Shown: in pieces, positions 34,700 to 47,154 of the stretch
Layout of the letters: the number at the start of each line of letters is the position of its first letter
Numbering within the stretch: position 1 is the first letter of the stretch
Source of the DNA: Notamacropus eugenii
Lineage: Eukaryota; Chordata; Mammalia; Diprotodontia; Macropodidae
Length of the DNA stretch: 64,000 nt
Direction: 5' to 3'
Assembly: GCF_028372415.1 (NCBI RefSeq)
Contig: NC_092874.1
Location: 240,476,069 to 240,540,068 of the forward strand
Position numbers and translations under genes: made by a program
The notes under the pieces: model-generated
What the model saw: only the letters and a program-made list of their open reading frames with translations
What the model was told of the DNA's origin: nothing
Databases searched by the model: none

Positions 34700-34830
34700 G
34701 AGAATGAATGAATGAATGAACATTTTACTCTCTGCCAGGCATTGTGCTACATTTCTAGAATACAAATACAAAAGTGACACAGTCCCTTTCTTCAAGGAAC
34801 TTATATTCTAATAGAGGGAGACAATATATT
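34700..34830 (-). repeat. L2 LINE 3' fragment
   Basis: CTCTGCCAGGCATTGTGCTA, TTCAAGGAACTTATATTCTA: antisense L2. Confidence 0.65.
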
Positions 34831-35114
34831 TAAAGGAGTGGTACCTGGTGAAGTGAGTTTCTGGAGAGTCACCCCATGATAAAGTCCTAGGGCAATCAGC
34901 TGTCACTTTCCAGAAGCAATGGTCGTATCGATTGCCCTTTACAGTATAAGAGGTAGAAAATCAAGCTAAAATGGGGATAGGGATATCTGCCAAGATGTCT
35001 AGCATGGATGTCTAGATGGGATGAGAAGTATGGTCTGAACTTGGCTAGAGAGAGTATGTTAGGTGCATTTGTATTCATATGCTCACCAGTCAGGACAAAA
35101 ATTCAGTCCAAGAA

Positions 35115-35240
35115 TAGATAGATAGAGGACTGACCTTGGCATTTGGAAGACCTGGGATCGAATTCTATGTCTGATTGTCACACTGGGATACATTTAATCT
35201 CTCAATCCCCTCTGCCCTATCCCCCTGCTCTCTAGGACTA
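35115..35240 (+). repeat. tRNA-head SINE remnant
   Basis: GGCATTTGGAAGACCTGGGA, TCTCTCAATCCCCTCTGCCC. Confidence 0.45.
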
Positions 35241-36679
35241 TTTACCAGAGGAGTCACCATTGTGTATTAGCAGAATGAGTTTCTACACTATGATTTTCCC
35301 CACAATGAGGACAAGAGACAGACATAGAAACAGAGAAAGAGAGAATTCCACTGAGCTAATAAACCAGTAATTGATTTTCATTGTAGAGTACAAGTGACCC
35401 TTTCAAATGGAAATTATAGTCTTTTCCAATTAAATTTTAAATGAGAAGTGTATATAAAATCACAACTAAAAAGCAAGGAAGAGAAAGGAGAATTTAGAAA
35501 TCAGATAATTCCTTTATTATCAAAGGAAAAGGAAAGTTATGAGTTTGTATAAATTCAGCAATGACTTGGGGCTAGAAAATATTCAATGCTTCTAACAAAT
35601 GAATGATTGGTAGCACCCAGATTCTTTTGTAGTAGAAGAATTATGTTTCTAGCAGTCCAACTTGTAAGTCTAAATTCAGTTCCCTATAGAAATATAATTT
35701 CATATTTATAGAATATAAAAGGGGTTCTTATGAATTGTTCTGAAACACAGACCATTTAGTTCCAAATGATCAATTTTCAAGTGAACCTCTACAATGTGAT
35801 CTGTAAGCAAATTGTGGGTTTGTTTATACAAAGCAGAAAAGTATAATAATCTAAATTGTAATTTGGAATAGAAAGCTGATGAAGGATAGATACAATATTT
35901 GTCCACTTGAGGGTGCTGTGACATAGCCTATGATTTCATGGTGCCTTTTTTACCCCACCCTCACCCCGCCATGAAGTTATCTATATTTTATACAGTAATC
36001 ATTAACTATGAATTAGGAACAGCTTTTTAAAATGGAGAAATTGTGTAGAAAATTCCTGCCAGGTGCAAGCATAAGGGAAGGGTGAGAGGAATTAAACTTT
36101 CACAGTCTTTGCTAATCTTATCTCCAGTTTATTCCAACCACACCTTCACTCCCAGGGCTAGTGGTGATGGCAACCAGGAATCAACATTAACACCCCAATT
36201 TTAGTCTCCATTTAGAATTCCTGCTGGAGTGTCTCTGCCACCCCAAACGTCAGTTCCAGACTCACATGGCAATACTGCCAGCTCTCTCTCCTCTTCAAAG
36301 CTGCCATACTAAAGCTCCCTTTCCCAAACTCTTGTGTCCAGCAGCCTCAGCTCAGCCTCTTCCCTCAAATCTCTTGATGCTTTTTCCCTCTAAGTTGGGG
36401 CTGGGATTGGAAACTTAAACTCCTCATTTGAACTACTATTCCCAGAAGTTCATACTAACAGTTCCCAGAATTTCTCCCTGTCCACAGGGAAATTAGTATA
36501 AATTCCTGGTTACATTCAGAACAGTGCCAAGCACTAATGGGAGGAAGCATTTTTGAGAAGGGGGTACCTTTCCAGTTTTCTTCAAATCAAAGATGTAGGC
36601 AAGTACGTATGAATAAAACTGGTGAAGGTTGCCAAGGTGAAATTATGCTCTGGGATCTCAGAATGTTGCCTAAGGAAAG
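35241..36679. other. Intergenic, nothing recognised
   Basis: No exon-like blocks, RNA genes or clear repeat ends. A C-rich patch lies at 36130-36400. Confidence 0.4.
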
Positions 36680-36736
<57 letters not shown>

Positions 36737-36872
36737 TGTGTGTGTGTGTGTGTCTGTGTGTCTGTGTGTCTGTGTGTCTGTGTGTGTCTGTGTGTCTGTG
36801 TGTGTCTGTGTGTGTCTGTCTGTGTCTGTCTGTGTCTGTCTGTGTGTGTATGTATGTGTGTGTGTGTGTGTG
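36680..36872. repeat. (GT)n microsatellite with regular TC interruptions
   Basis: About 56 bp of pure GT (36680-36735), then GTs broken by TCTGTGTG/TCTGTCTGTG units to 36872. All long frames here on both strands are repeat artefacts. Confidence 0.95.
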
Positions 36873-37029
36873 TAGATGTAACTATACCCAATCACTTCCT
36901 GTACAGTTGGACATTCCATGAATGGGGGTCCTCACCACTGTACCTAGGGTACCTGATAGGGCTCTTCTAAAAACATTGTACTGTAGGGGATCCCAATGAC
37001 AAATGTATTCATATATCAAAAGGATACAT

Positions 37030-37200
37030 GTAGAACTTGAAAGGGACGTTAAAAGTCATCTTATCCAATCTTCTCATTTTACAAATGAAGAAACTAAGAC
37101 CAGAAAGAAGTACCTAGTCCAAGGTCACACATAAAAAATAAGTGGCAGACTAGGATTCACACCTAGAGTTTCTGACTCTAGAGGCACTGAATTACCCTAC
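37030..37200 (-). repeat. MIR-related SINE
   Basis: CATTTTACAAATGAAGAAAC, then AAGGTCACACATAAAAAATA and AGTGGCAGACTAGGATTCAC. Confidence 0.6.
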
Positions 37201-38610
37201 CCTATTCCATTTTTTCCCACTATACCAGACTTCCTCTCTTTTGTCAGGATTCAATGAGTGCTATTGCTTTAGATGCATATTTATCATAGCAAAAACTCAG
37301 AACATCCTTGTAACATGGAGGACAGATATGAGCATGGTCAGGAAATCAAGAAAAGTTCCGGCTAAATAAGCCAGTCACTTGAGTCCTCAGATATGCTGTT
37401 ATTCCCTTTATGAATGAGGAAACCCAACCACTACCTCAATCCCAGAGATGTACTCAAGCTAATACATTATGAAATACCTTGACAGATAGGTGGCATGGTC
37501 ACAGAGAACTAGGAAAACTCAATAGCATATGCCATTCAGGCAACCTCCAACAATGAGTTCCATGACTCCTCTTGAGAGAGTCTTGGTTTTTGCCTTCTTT
37601 TATCAGAGAACATATAAAAAATTTTAAAGGCATTTAATTAAACGGATTAACCAAGTAAACAGAAATCCTTCCCCTACCTCCCCCCACCCACATGCACAAG
37701 ACACTCTCCCACAGCTTCTCATGCTCCCAATGGAAGATAGAACATGATTAGCCTGGATTTTTCTTGTCATAGCAAGGAAGGTGGGAAAGTCAAAAGAAGA
37801 ATGAGACATTTGGAAGATGGCTCTTGGCTAAACAACAAAACACTAAGTTCTCATCCTATCCCCCTTTTTAGATGAGAAAATGGGTAGTTCAATGTGAATA
37901 TGGATATGTAGGGTCTCACAGTGACCAGATGTTTCCCGTCTAAAGTTCAAGGTCATACACTAAAAGTTGTTAGCTTCCCTTTGGTTTTCTCTCAAATTTT
38001 TAAAAAATCTGCCAGGATAGGCAGATGCAACAAAGTGGCAAAATTTCTTTAGATCATCTAATTATTTTGTTTGCCCACCCTCCCTGCAGGGAATATAGAG
38101 GATTATTTAAAATGAATAAGACTAGAATGTAACCTGAGACCCACCTCAGATGTGTGCCCCTAAAAATTAGATGAAGGTCCAAGACACAATTTAAGTCAAC
38201 ACTGCTTCAAACCATAGCTCATGAGCCCCTATCTAATATGTCCTTTTTACCAGATCAAACCAGAGCACATTTTAATTCAAATCAAAAGCATTTAATCAAA
38301 AACAAACTAATAAAATAAATAGAAAAATGCTCCCATGCAGACCTTTTCACACTCCTGGTGATAAAGGGAACATGCATAGTTTGGACAAATCCAAGGACAA
38401 CAACCACTCTTTGCTTCTACAGCTATTCTCTGTTGTTCCCTCAAAATCTGCTGATGTCATCCACCGGGCTGCTTTCTCCACTGAGCTGCCATCTGTTTAT
38501 TCCCTAATGAGCTTCTACAAATAGTACCGATTGTCCACTAAATTACAATTGCCACAAAGCCTCTTTTTCTCCAGGAGATGTTTCCAATCCATCCTCCATT
38601 CAGTTACCTA
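37201..38610. other. Intergenic, nothing recognised
   Basis: Short chance frames on both strands only; no clear repeat ends or splice-flanked coding blocks. Confidence 0.4.
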
Positions 38611-38920
38611 AGTGATTTTCCTAAAGTTCTAGTTTACCGTGTCACACACTCCCACTTCAATCAACTCTAATGGCTCCCTGTTGCCTCCAGGATCAAATTT
38701 GAAATATTCTGTCTGACCTTCAAAGTCCTTCATAACGTAGCTATCTTCTACCTTTCCAGTCTTTTTACACCTTGCTACCAAATACTCTTCCATCGAGTGA
38801 TATTGGCTTCCTTGCTGTTCCACAAGAAAAGACACTCCCTATCTCTGCTGGACATTTTCTCTGGGGTCCTCTGTGCCTGAAATGAGCTTGCTCCTTATCT
38901 GTACCTACCGACTTCCTCTT

Positions 38921-39174
38921 GTTGTTGAGTCATTTCAGTTGTGTCCTCAACTCTTTGTGACCCCATTTTGGATTTTCTTGGCAAAGATCCTGGTGGTTTG
39001 CCATTTGCTTCTCCAGCTCAATTTACAGCTGAGGAAACTGAGGTAAAAAGGGTTAAATGATTTGTCCAGGGCCACACAGTTAGTAAGTTTCTGAATCCAG
39101 ACTTGAATCTAGCAAGATAAGTCTTCATGACTCCAGTCTCAGTGCTCTATCCACTGTGCCACTTAGCTGTCCCC
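38921..39174 (-). repeat. MAR1-type CORE-SINE inserted in L2
   Basis: GTTGTTGAGTCATTTCAGTT through CCACTTAGCTGTCCCC; nearly full length, antisense. CTTCCTCTT before and CTTCCTTT after may be its target duplication. Confidence 0.85.
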
Positions 39175-39285
39175 ACTGCCTTCCTTTGAATCCCAACTAA
39201 AAAACTAACCTTCTTCAGAAAGCCTTTTCCAAGCCTTCTTGATACTAGTACCTTCCCTCTCTTAATTATTTCCTATTTATCCTGT

Positions 39286-39813
39286 GGGGTGTATAGGATG
39301 TTCAGAAGGACTAGCACCTCTGGTGTATCTTTTTCAGGGCTGCTCATCCACCTTTGATTCATCCAGCTTCTACCTGCGACTCCCAGCAGTTATATCCTGT
39401 GCAGCAGCCAAACCCCAGTAAATTATCTCAGAAAACAGGCTAAATCAGGTTGAGGGTAACCAAGAGGCCTCAAACCTATCAGTGAACTAGTTAGGAGGAT
39501 GTCTACCCCTAGCATAGGATGACTCCTCCCCTGTCCCCCTCTCTGCTCCTCTCCCCCAATAGACAGATGAGAATAATTTGTTCCAACAGCCATGAAGGCA
39601 CCCAAAGAAGGCAATGGGAAGAGCTCAGAGCTTGGTCAGACATGGAAGAGGCCAAGGCCATCCACTGGATCTTGTCATTGGATTTCAATGACTCAGGAAG
39701 AAAGAGAGATTGACAATTTTGTCCAACTGCCTCACTTAGATCTAACTCAGGGGCAAGTCAAGAGATCATCTTGCGATGTTATTCGTCCTCTTACGAAACA
39801 AAGGACTAACAGC
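39286..39813 (+). mobile_element. 528-bp RTE-tailed retroposon with perfect 11-bp target duplication
   Basis: ATTTATCCTGT at 39275-39285 is repeated exactly at 39814-39824, and the L2 reads through when the insert is removed. The element starts GGGGTGTATAGGATGTTCAG and ends CCTCTTACGAAACAAAGGAC TAAC, a tail shared with the RTE LINE at 51336-51350 and with 1-723. Two open frames inside (39519-39713, 39592-39912) look fortuitous. Non-autonomous, probably moved by RTE machinery. Confidence 0.75.
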
Positions 39814-40179
39814 ATTTATCCTGTTTATAACCTGTGGTCTCCTCTGTTGATTGTGAGTTTATTCAGGACAAGGACTGTCTTTTGCCTCTTTTTTTGCCTC
39901 CAGAGCACATAGTAGATGCTTAAAGAATGTCTATTGACTACTTATAGTTCTTTTGTCATCATGGCCCAAAGTCCAAAGCCTCAAGATTACGTCACAAATT
40001 AGTGAGTCAGACTAAAGGCAGAGATAGAATCCCTCAGGTAAAATCTGTCTTTTTAATTATTTTATTCTTCCTTCAGTGACACTTGCTTCAGGCTCTCCTG
40101 ATATTTGGGAGAGGGTGAATAAATATCTTTCAATTTCCCCCTGAGATCTAACACAGCCTTGCAGATTACCTTGAAGTCT

Positions 40180-40420
40180 TACTAGGTAAAGTGGAGCTGA
40201 TAAAATCATCAATTCAACCCTTTTATTTTACAGATAAGGAAACTGAGTCCTGAAGAGACAAAGTCATTTGACCAAAGTAACGTAGATTATAAGTAGCAGT
40301 AAGATCTTCTTACTCCAAATCCAAGGCTTTTGGATCCCTAATGATAGATAGTCTCATCCTTCATTTTACATGTGAGAAAACTGACACCTGAAGAGTGAAT
40401 GATTAGCCCACCATCATATA
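40180..40420 (-). repeat. MIR-related SINE fragments
   Basis: TTTACAGATAAGGAAACTGA at 40229-40248 and a second TTTACATGTGAGAAAACTGA at 40365-40384. Confidence 0.55.
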
Positions 40421-40664
40421 GGCAGCTAGGTGACACAGTGAGTAGAGTGCTAGACGTAGTCAGGAAGACCTGAGTTCATATCTGGCTTCAGACACTAGTT
40501 GGGTAATCCTGATCAAGTCACTTAACCCTGTTTTCCTCAGTTTCTTCACCTGTAAAATAATCTGGAGAAGAAAATGACAAACTAGTCCAGTATCTTTGCT
40601 AAGAAAACACCAAATGGGGTCATGAAGAGTCAGACACAACCGAAAAATCACTAGACAACAATAA
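40421..40664 (+). repeat. MAR1-type CORE-SINE
   Basis: GGCAGCTAGGTGACACAGTG head; ACTAGTTGGGTAATCCTGAT core; GGTCATGAAGAGTCAGACAC tail. Confidence 0.85.
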
Positions 40665-41635
40665 ATACAGATATTAAGTAACAGTGCTAGCAAGACAGGT
40701 GATTCAAAAATGCAGGCCCTTTCCAACACATCACACTGCCTTATCTAACTAAAAGATCACTATTTAATCACAGTTTGCTTTCCTGAATGAGTGGGACAAT
40801 GGTTTAATCCAGTGCCCATTTAGAAGGTCATTGCTCCATAGGCACAATGTGAAGAGAAGTCTCTATCGACTGGAACCTTGACTACCCAGCAGAATTGTTT
40901 CTGAATCTTCCTTGATCATTTTTTTTCAAAATCTGGTAAACATTGGTTGACAACAAGCTTAAGGTTCGTTGGAGTGAGGGTGAAAATCTTTCCAGTCTTG
41001 TCCAGAGATTTCCTTTTCATTCCCACTCTTAGCAGATGAAAATTGGTCCAGTATGCCCAGCTCATCTCTCCTATTCTTTCATCCCCTCACATTTTTCTCT
41101 GTCTCCCTCTCTCAGTTCAATTCCATTCAATGCCTGGAAGGTGAGTCATGCTGAAAGTGTGGTGAGATAGATGGTACAGTGGAATCAAGTGCCAGGGTTC
41201 TGGTAGTTCTGTAAGACAGTCTTGTCCAGCTCTCACATGATCTCAATAGCTAAGATAAATTATCATCATAAATTGTACTATAAAACTGTATGCATGGCAG
41301 CAATCCAAAGGACCTCTAAATGAAACTCATGATTAATGATATCCTCAAGCAGGAAAATACCAGGATGACACATTATTTTTCTCCTGTTCCTGTTGTATTT
41401 ATACATAACTGAGTTGTTATTCATGGAAGCATTGCTTTAGTGCTCTCTACCATTTTAAGGTTGCATTTTTAATAGTGTTAGATTTATGCCAATCTGGAAA
41501 ATGCCAAATGAATAAGACAGAAGTCTTCCATTAGACTGCATTTTTTCTAAAAGTAGCAAGAGATAGGTCATTGAACACCCCCAATTTTAGGTCATCATTA
41601 TCTGATATTTATAAAGTGCTGTCCTATTCTTTTTT
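40665..41635. other. Intergenic, nothing recognised
   Basis: Mixed sequence, no clear repeat ends or coding signal. Confidence 0.4.
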
Positions 41636-41639
41636 AAAA

Positions 41640-42010
41640 TTTATTTTATTTTTAATTCACAGAACAAAATAAGCCTCTCTATAAAAAAGATGATTGCCTA
41701 TGAGACTGCAAATCTACCATTTATAACATACTATTCCCTCTAAACATACAACAGTTAACATGTAAATTTCTTTTCTTTCCTTTTTTCTTCCCTCCTTTTC
41801 CTGCCCTAGAGATGGCTGCCAATAGATATAAATAGGTATATATGTATGTATGTATGTATATATATCTATAAATATTTAAGTTATTTCTCTGAAAACAAAA
41901 AGCATCTTTCTTCATATACCCTTTATTTCTAATTTGTTTATTTATAATAGTCAAAATGACTTAGTCTCTGTTTTTAATATTATATGCATGGGACTTCCTA
42001 CGCAAAATCA
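41640..42010. repeat. Marsupial interspersed repeat, probably L1-related, with (TATG)n
   Basis: ATTTTTAATTCACAGAACAA, GATGATTGCCTATGAGACTG, GCCCTAGAGATGGCTGCCAA, a TATG run at 41838-41867, then TTTATAATAGTCAAAATGAC. The order matches a repeat I recall from marsupial genomes. Confidence 0.5.
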
Positions 42011-42317
42011 GCCTAGGAAAAATTACAAAGACAAAATTTTTCTTCAAGATTCATCCATCCCCTATTGTACATTCTTTCTTCCCTACCGATACCATCCTGT
42101 CTCCTTGGTTTCAGGTATCCATTGATATCGTGTGTCCTACTAGATGCTAAGGGTCTACCATTGTGGCACTTTAGCTGGGTCTGTTCTCCCAGTGGTCTTT
42201 GTTCTAGTTCTGACTTACCTATCTCTTACTCCACTTTCTCAAGGTCTTGGTAGTGGATTGCCCAATTTAATAAACTAACTTGTCCTAAAGTATTAATGGT
42301 GAATAAAGCCTTAGCAT

Positions 42318-42500
42318 GAGGGTTCTTAACCTGGGGCCTGAGAACTTTAAAAAAAATTGAGTAATCTTTTTTCAATACAATTAGCTCTTTTGTAATCCTG
42401 TGTATTTTATTTTATGTGTGTAATTAATCTGAAGAGTCCGTATGCTTCACCAGACTGCTGGAGGGATCCATGACATAAAAACAGTTTAAGAACCTTTGGG
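42318..42500. mobile_element. hAT-like DNA transposon fragment
   Basis: Left end AGGGTTCTTAACCTGGGGCC and right end AGTTTAAGAACCTTTGG are inverted relatives. The interior has TTTGTAATCCTGTGTATTTT and CTTCACCAGACTGCTGGAGG, typical of a mammalian hAT-Charlie-like family. About 183 bp, non-coding. Confidence 0.65.
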
Positions 42501-42599
42501 TTAATGTATTATATTTTCAAGACAACTTTTAGATTTTTAACAATGACTTTCAAAACCCAACTCAAAGAAATGGAATTTTGGGAAGGAGACAGGGCATAT

Positions 42600-42935
42600 T
42601 TTGTTCAGGGAAACCTTTACTTCCCGTCAAATCAGCTAGTAAGTATCTCAGTCAGAATCTGAAGTCAGGTCTTCTTGACTTCAAGTCCAATGCTCTCTGC
42701 ATTATAGCACCAAGCCTTATGCTTAGATAGCACTTTAAGATTTACAAAATGCTATCCTTACTACCACCCAGTGTGGTAAAAGATTATTACCATCATTTTA
42801 CAGATGATACAATTGAAGCTAAGAGAGAATTAAATGACTTTCTCAAGTACCCAGTGAGTAAATGTCATAGCTAGAACTTAAATCCAGATTTCTCCTGACA
42901 TTAGCTACAATACTTTCTGCCACACCATTCTGCCA
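42600..42935 (-). repeat. Two MIR-related SINE pieces
   Basis: 42640-42712 has AGTCAGAATCTGAAGTCAGG and CAAGTCCAATGCTCT. 42720-42935 has TAGCACTTTAAGATTTACAA and TTTACAGATGATACAATTGA. Confidence 0.6.
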
Positions 42936-43145
42936 CTCAAATGAGATTAAATTAGAATCAGAAAAATAATATTATATACAAATAGAAATCTTATTAAATG
43001 TTAATCATTATTAAATAATATAGGAAATAACATTAATTTTACATCAAACAAGTGGTATCATTACATATTAATAATAGAATAGTAAGCAATATCAAGTAAT
43101 ATACTGAAATTACAATTACTAAATATTATTATATTTTGCTATTTT

Positions 43146-43388
43146 TGTTGAGTCATTTTCAGTTGTATCTGATATTTGTGACCTCATTTGGGGTTTTACT
43201 GGCAAAGACACTGGAGTGGTTTGCCATTTCCCTCTCCAGCTCATTTTGCAGATGAGGAAGCTGAGGCAAACAGGATTAAGTGGCTTAGCCAGGGTCACAC
43301 AGCTAGTAATGATCTGAGGCCAGATTTGAACTCAGGTGCTCCTGATTCTGGGTCTAGCACTCTATCTACCACACCACCTAGCTGCCCC
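43146..43388 (-). repeat. MAR1-type CORE-SINE
   Basis: GTTGAGTCATTTTCAGTTGT to CACACCACCTAGCTGCCCC, close to full length and well preserved. The 128-aa frame over it is a repeat artefact. Confidence 0.85.
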
Positions 43389-43489
43389 AAATATTACACT
43401 AAATTATTAATATTATTACATGTAAAGCATATATTATTACATTTAAATTATTTAAAATTAATTTTAATTATCAATATTATTACATTTAA

Positions 43490-43580
43490 GGCATATATAC
43501 ATATATGTGTGTACATATGTATGTATATGTATATATATATATGCGTATATATACATATATACGCATATATATAATATATG
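43490..43580. repeat. AT-rich (TATATG/CATATA)n tract
   Basis: GCATATATACATATATGTGT and following TA-rich units form long imperfect palindromes. Confidence 0.8.
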
Positions 43581-44272
43581 CCAATCTACTCATTTTAAGT
43601 GAGAAAAAGAAAGCCTAGAGACTTACTCAGGATCACACAAGTAGCATACACTACTCATGCTATCTAGCTAGCGCCAGATCCAAGATCTCATACTCCAGAC
43701 CCTACTTCACATTCACATCCCATCTAAGCATCCCCTCCAGGAATCTCCTGGACACCTGCCATATATCTGCTTCCTCTAGATCATTGGATTTCCTGAAACC
43801 GTGCCCTGGATGTTGGAACCAACTTCCTGTTTGTTGAGTGAGTCAGTAAAAGCACATGGCCTATTCTGTCTAGCCAGCCCCAGATCCCAAAGCTTTGCAT
43901 CTGTTACAAGGAAGCCTAATATCAGCATGCTAGTGGCTCAAGTTTGATTTTAGGTAAAATAAGACACTTGTCCATCACAAAATGGTTAATAAAAGGAAGT
44001 TCATTTTGCCCTAACACAGCAAGGATGTGCAACAAGGCAACAGTGACACAGCTTCTATAGACTTATTCCCCACCTTTTCTCTTCCATATGAAAAGTCTCT
44101 GTTTAACAGGGTAGGCTAGAGTGACTAGCATGGTCTTTAGAGATTCACCAGATCAGAGGGGGTCCCTGACTCCATGTGGGAGGAACTTTCTATGCTCTTA
44201 AGTGATCATGAAGCTTCAAGGGAGACAGAGGCTCATTAGGTCACCTTTTAGGAAAAACTAATCCTTATTGAG

Positions 44273-44527
44273 GGCAGCTAGTCACACAATAGATAGAGTA
44301 GTGGACCTGGAGTCAGGAATACTCATGTTCCTGAGTACAAATCTAGCCTCAGACACTTAATAGCTGTATGACCCTGGCCAAGTTACTTAACCCTGTCTGC
44401 CTCATTTTCCTCATCTGTAAAATGAGCTGGAGAAGCAAATGGCAAACCACTCTGCTCTCTTTGCCAAGAAAACTCCAAATGGGGTCAGGAAGAGCTGGAC
44501 ATGACTAAAAATGATTCAATAACAACA
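44273..44527 (+). repeat. MAR1-type CORE-SINE with short target duplication
   Basis: GGCAGCTAGTCACACAATAG head, AAATGGGGTCAGGAAGAGCT tail. ATCCTTAT occurs just before (44261-44268) and just after (44531-44538). Confidence 0.8.
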
Positions 44528-44809
44528 CAGATCCTTATGGGAGGGAAAATGGGGGAAACTGCTGTTATCACAATGTGATATCCTATCACAACATGTCACA
44601 ATATAACCATCCACTTAGGCCTTGCCTTTATCATCTGGGAGTTAGTGAGAGTGAGCCTGTAGGAGTCCCTATATCACACACACCATTCTTGTTCTTGGAA
44701 TAGTGATCAAATTATAAGTATCAGCACTACTGGATGGGGTGTGTCCCATTATTCTCTCCATGAGAAGTCTTAAAGATTTTTCATATCAAAGCATTCTTCT
44801 AGGGTCATC

Positions 44810-44955
44810 ACTCCCTTATATGTGTACTCTCACCATACTAACATATAAGCTCCCAGAAGACAATAATTGCCTTGCTTTTATATCTCCAGAATTAAGCACA
44901 GCATTTAGCACATAGCAAATACTTAATAAATGCTTTAGTCTGTCATTCATTTAAG
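44810..44955 (+). repeat. L2 LINE 3' end
   Basis: ATAAGCTCCCAGAAGACAAT, GCACATAGCAAATACTTAAT. Confidence 0.7.
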
Positions 44956-44974
44956 TAACAAAGCCAGAATTTCC

Positions 44975-45866
44975 TCATTTATCAGTCCCTTATCTAGTTT
45001 CTTATATTGATATTTTAAGTTTCAGCCACCCAGAAGGGTGTAAACAATAGTTATCAAACCCTCCTACTCCAAATATAGCATCCTTTCATCCTGTGCTAAA
45101 GGCTGATCCCTTCTAGTTTGATTGCCCAATGTGCCTGGAACTAGAATGGAATTTTCCATGGCCCACAAATAGCAAAAACCAAAGCTTTTCATTGAAATGG
45201 GAACTTAAATAAAATGGGTAGACTTAAAATTTTTGATTTGTGTTGGAGAACCCTAATTAGATTGGATTGGGTTATCTGACTAGAGCTGAAATAATTCTAA
45301 CTCAATCATGCTTAATAGAGCTTGCTGCCTAAAAACATTTCTAGAATTTCACTTCAGTTACTATACACACTGTGAGATGTGAGAGATGAAGTTGCTTGGG
45401 TGCTGAACTGGAGTAGGGACAGGCATGAGTCCTTGCCTCTCCACACTGTCTTGACTGTGTTTACTACCCATCTGCCACTTGTGTTAGGACTCTCTGAGTC
45501 TATCTCTGAAGGTGTAGAAATGCAAAAGTGTTCAAACATGACAGCCAGTACGTATAATCTCCTCTGTTTTGTTTCCTTAGTGACAGTACATGATTGAACA
45601 ATCCTAAGGAGGAGTTCAAAAGCTCAAGAGCAGCTGGTATTGGCTACCTCATGAGAGGTGGCTGCCTATATCCACTATACGGTTTCTTGAAGGAGATGGC
45701 CACCTATAAGAATATGAGCCTAAGTCTTGATTTGGTATTCTGGAGTCAAGGGAGCTTGAGATTGACAAGTGAAATGCTGATTCAGCAGTCCTTCATCCAG
45801 CTTCCTACATTGATGCTTTAAGTTTCAACCTTCTAATAGGGTGCAACCAATAGTCATAAACTGTTG
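44975..45866 (+). repeat. Direct repeat pair about 0.8 kb apart
   Basis: 44975-45059 and 45782-45866 share TTTAAGTTTCA, then AGGGTG and CCAATAGT/ACAATAGT in the same order. The segment between has no recognised coding content. Could be ends of one element or two copies of one repeat. Confidence 0.45.
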
Positions 45867-46029
45867 CTGCCACTCACTTTAAGTTTTTCTTAGTTTGTAT
45901 TTGGGGATCTTTTGTATTTCACTTGTGTTGAAGGTATCTGTTGCTTTTGACAATACTTTCTCCTTAAGAGTACTGTCTTCTTTCTGAGTGTTCATGACAC
46001 AATAGTCCCCAGTTTCTTTTCATTTTTGT

Positions 46030-47150
46030 CTGATGACTCCTTCTCAGCTTCTTTTGTTGGCTCATCATCCATATCACATCAACTGTAACTGCTCCCCAAG
46101 GCTTTGTCCTGGACCCCCTTATCTTCTTTCTCTACACTCTCATCAATAAAGCACTCATCAGTTCCTGTTCACCAAGTTACAAATATACATCCAGCAATAC
46201 TCTTTCACCTGAGCTTCAGTCCTATGTCACTATTTGTTTATTGGCATTTCAAACTCAATATGTCTAATTGTGATCCACTATCTTTCCCTTCATACCCTCC
46301 CTAGTCCCACTTACCTAATTTGGTTTAGCGTACTACCATTCATCCAGTCTTTCTGGTTTGTAACCTAGGGATGATCCTCAGCTGCTCATTTTCTCCCATC
46401 CTATCTATATAGTCAGCTACCAAATCTTGCCATTTCTATCTCTAAAAAGTTTATTTTATCTTATTCCTTCTTTCTACTCACCCTAGTTCAGGTCTGCACC
46501 TTTTTCATCTATATTGTAATAGCCTTTTAATTGAACTTCCTGCCTCATGTCTCTTAGCACCCTAGTCCATCCTACAACGCTGCTGCCAAAGTCATTTTCC
46601 ATGTACAGATTTTACCATGTTTCTCCCCATCCTCTATCATCTCTAGTGGCTTCCTATTGCCTCTAGGATGAAATATCCTGTTTAACTTCTAAAGCTACTC
46701 ACTGGACATTATTCCCCCTTCTATTCTCTTCAATACAGTCAAATTGGTCTTATCTCTGTTTCTCACATGCGACAATCTGTCTGTCTCTATACCTTTCCCT
46801 TGGCCATCCCATTACCTAAAAATAAGCTTCTCCTTACCTCAGCCACACAGAATCATTCTCTTTCTTTAAGATGTAATTCAAGTACTCTTCTGCACCATCT
46901 TTCTTATCCTCCCAATAGTGAGTGCCCTCCCTTCCAAACTAATTTGTGTTTAACTACTTTACATACACTTGCATTTTCTGACTTTATATTTATACTGTAC
47001 ATATTTTTTAAATGTATTTTTCTCTTCCATTAGAATGTATGTTCCTTGCAAGTAGGAACTTTTCTCACTCTTTGCACTTGTATCCTCAGCATCAAGGACA
47101 GTGCCTAGTAAATAGTATGAGTTTAACAAATAATTGTTGATTGATTGAAT
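46030..47150 (+). repeat. Long L2 LINE 3' region
   Basis: TCCTGGACCCCCTTATCTTC, GGCATTTCAAACTCAATATG, GTAACCTAGGGATGATCCTC, TAGTGGCTTCCTATTGCC, and the 3' tail CAGTGCCTAGTAAATAGTAT. Frames here are decayed reverse-transcriptase 3' coding sequence and UTR. Confidence 0.75.
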
Positions 47151-47154
47151 TGCT

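Larger units (their letters stand above)
38620..39950 (+). repeat. L2 LINE 3' end carrying two later insertions
   Basis: L2 runs 38620-38920 (CTCTAATGGCTCCCTGTTGC, CCTTTCCAGTCTTTTTACAC), 39175-39285 (CTTTGAATCCCAACTAAAAA) and 39814-39950 (GACAAGGACTGTCTTTTGCC, ACATAGTAGATGCTTAA). The gaps are a MAR1 and a 528-bp RTE-tailed retroposon. Confidence 0.8.

Noticed and set aside
36537-36970. Long Cys/Val and Thr/His repeat frames on both strands
   Set aside because: They are translations of the (GT)n microsatellite.
43188-43574. 128-codon frame
   Set aside because: Made of an antisense MAR1 followed by an AT microsatellite.
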